Positions 62,761 to 64,000 of a stretch of DNA of 64,000 nucleotides are shown piece after piece. The translations under genes and the position numbers were made by a program. The stretch is from Lepidostoma basale (taxonomy: Eukaryota > Arthropoda > Insecta > Trichoptera > Lepidostomatidae), in contig JAHDVF020000016.1 of the NCBI GenBank assembly GCA_022606425.2, positions 2,200,501 through 2,264,500 of the forward strand, read 5' to 3'. A model generated the notes under the pieces. The model was not told the DNA's origin. It ran no database searches and was given only the letters and a program-made list of their open reading frames with translations. The first letter of the stretch is position 1. Every line of letters starts with the position of its first letter.

Positions 62761-62939
62761 GTAGTTCTACTGTATCGTTATTCCATGGAATTGCCTACTT
62801 AAGATTTTTCAAATACCAACTCCATAATTTACGTTGAAAGTATTGTGGTGGAAGATATCTTCTAAAATTCTGAGAAACAAATCAGGCTCTAGCACCCTCG
62901 GTCCATTTTGTAACTAAACAGTCCACAAATTGAATCAAG

Positions 62940-63112
62940 TAGGTGATTATATGATTCCTTTATCGTCCAAGAATATTCCTCACAGCCTTAAAGACGTTTT
63001 CCAAAGGTTCTATCGTTTCTACGCCGTGAAATCAAATTACGGAACCCTATTTGACACCGTTAAAGGATATACGTGGTTACGTTGCCCGAGAAAGGCCGGT
63101 TGTACACCAAGT
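62940..63112 (+). other. Candidate exon, unidentified
   Basis: An open block VGDYMIPLSSKNIPHSLKDV, FQRFYRFYAVKSNYGTLFDT, VKGYTWLRCPRKAGCTP ends at CCAA/GTACGT, an acceptable donor. Upstream AATCAAG/TAGG is a weak acceptor. No domain is recognised, and the sequence does not match the repeats around it. Confidence 0.3.
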
Positions 63113-63139
63113 ACGTTATATACATTTTAATAGAAAATG

Positions 63140-63635
63140 AGTTCTAGTACCAACCCTTATGTATGGAAGTAAAGTTTGAAGCTGGCAAATAATGTGCGGG
63201 GAAACGATATACGAGAATATACGAGAGAATAAACGATATACGATATACGAAAGAATTCCGAACGACGAAATATAGAAGAAGTTTAAGGCAGATGATTGCA
63301 TCATAAGTAAAATTAAAAAATGATCCCTGAGATAGTTTGGACATATGGAACGAATGGACGAGGGAAGAATGGTAAAAATGTTGTATACCAGCAGTGTGAG
63401 TGGAAAGAGAAGCATGGAAGACCAAGGAAATCATAGCATGTCTAAATTAATCAAATTCTAAAAGGCGGCCACATTCGAAGTCGGAAAAATCGACAAACGT
63501 GCATGTTACGACGTATGAATGTGGAGAAAGCTAGAGAGGTATGTCAGCACAGAACGGTATGGCGGTCCATCCTCTCTGCCTATCCGTCCAGGGAAACGGC
63601 GTTATAGTTAGTTAGTTAGTTTGGTAATAAATAAC
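63140..63635 (+). mobile_element. TTAG-LINE copy
   Basis: Thumb and CGKTIYE residues, a run of ACGATATACGA repeats near 63200-63250, then frame-broken MERMDEGRMVKMLY and KNRQTCMLRRMNVEKAREVC. Ends GGGAAACGGCGTTATAG and TTAGTTAGTTAGTTTGG. Confidence 0.7.
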
Positions 63636-63697
63636 AATTGGTAGAAGTTCGTTAATAAAAAAATAACAAAAATATTATTTTTGTAAATTATCACACC

Positions 63698-63729
63698 AAC
63701 TAGTTTCGCTTGTACCCAAGTTTCATCAG
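63698..63729 (-). ncRNA. Hammerhead ribozyme-like motif
   Basis: Minus strand: CTGATGA, AA, stem CTTG/CAAG with loop GGTA, C, GAAAC, TA, GTT. All core bases canonical (cleavage after GTT). The flanks differ from the other copies. It is the most compact example in the window. Confidence 0.55.
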
Positions 63730-63884
63730 GGAAAGTTAAAACAAGTTAAAATTATGATGGTTAATACAAATACAAAGTCTTTATTGTATTTTATTATATA
63801 TCATTATTAATTTAAACTGTCTAACGACACAGTGCTCTTCAAAGGAGAAAACATAAGAACAGAAAAAAAAACATAATGGCGGGG

Positions 63885-64000
63885 TAGCCTTTCACATTGT
63901 GTTAAAAAGATGTTCTGCTTAATGCTTAATAAACACATAATCTTCATAGATGGCGTTAGTATGTAGATTATATAAGTAATCTTAGAGATTAACATATATT
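63885..64000 (-). repeat. F1 copy, cut by the window end
   Basis: GGTAGCCTTTCACATTGTGT, TTCTGCTTAATGCTTAAT and ATGGCGTTAGTATGTAGATT are the 3' half of the body in minus sense. Confidence 0.6.

Overview
This window looks like intronic and intergenic DNA from a large, repeat-rich insect genome. It is about 64% A+T by eye. There is no bacterial gene organisation: no operons and no ribosome-binding sites. Only one piece of an ordinary host gene is recognised with confidence: a 141-base exon at 1518-1658 on the minus strand, bounded by splice signals, that encodes the first pore loop of a two-pore-domain (K2P) potassium channel. Most of the rest of the window is probably intron or flank of that gene. 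Three more stretches (13.6, 55.3 and 63.0 kb) have exon-like open frames between splice-like sites but are not recognised.

Nearly everything else is transposable elements, many nested. (1) Non-LTR retrotransposons dominate. The most frequent family, called TTAG-LINE here, is RTE-like by its C-terminal sequence and ends in (TTAG)n or, in a subset, (GTT)n; at least twenty pieces lie between 9 and 63.6 kb. A second family (GAA-LINE) ends in (GAA)n; its longest copy, at 34.0-35.2 kb, keeps an open reverse-transcriptase frame. A third family (LINE-J, Jockey/CR1-like) supplies the longest frame in the window, 918 codons at 5.6-8.4 kb. Other pieces have GAT-type tails or a poly(A) tail, or are L2-like with ATT tails. 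(2) Cut-and-paste elements: two crippled mariner copies (53.2 and 57.6 kb), three other Tc1/mariner derivatives, a Transib-like element (RAG1-related superfamily) at 2.6-4.5 kb with a 5-bp CGCCG duplication, a piggyBac-like MITE, and MITEs with TA duplications. (3) Two solo LTRs of one family (16.4 and 33.2 kb), each with a perfect 5-bp duplication. (4) tRNA-derived SINEs at 24.4 and 30.6 kb, and one at 5.6/8.6 kb split by LINE-J.

The least expected signal is a recurring motif in short repeats throughout the window: C-T-G-A-N-G-A, a short stem-loop, C-G-A-A-A-C, two to four bases, then G-T-C or G-T-T. This is the conserved core of a type I hammerhead ribozyme with the very short stem III known from Penelope-like retroelements. 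It often appears as head-to-head inverted pairs (5.3, 40.0 kb). Two sister families keep the fold but carry changed core bases (Hh-A: TTGATAA; Hh-B: CTGTCGA). No Penelope reverse transcriptase was recognised. A further abundant repeat (F1, about 526 bp, 11-bp target duplication, terminal hairpin) matches no class I can name.

Layout: 0-2.3 kb LINE scraps and the K2P exon; 2.6-4.5 Transib-like; 4.6-8.6 inverted LINE, hammerhead palindrome, LINE-J inside a SINE; 9-33 TTAG-LINE, F1, MITEs, first solo LTR, nested Tc1/mariner; 33-36 second solo LTR and GAA-LINE; 37-46 hammerhead palindromes and nested F1; 47-58 mariners and F1; 58-64 L2-like and TTAG-LINE. Boundaries without target duplications are accurate only to tens of bases.
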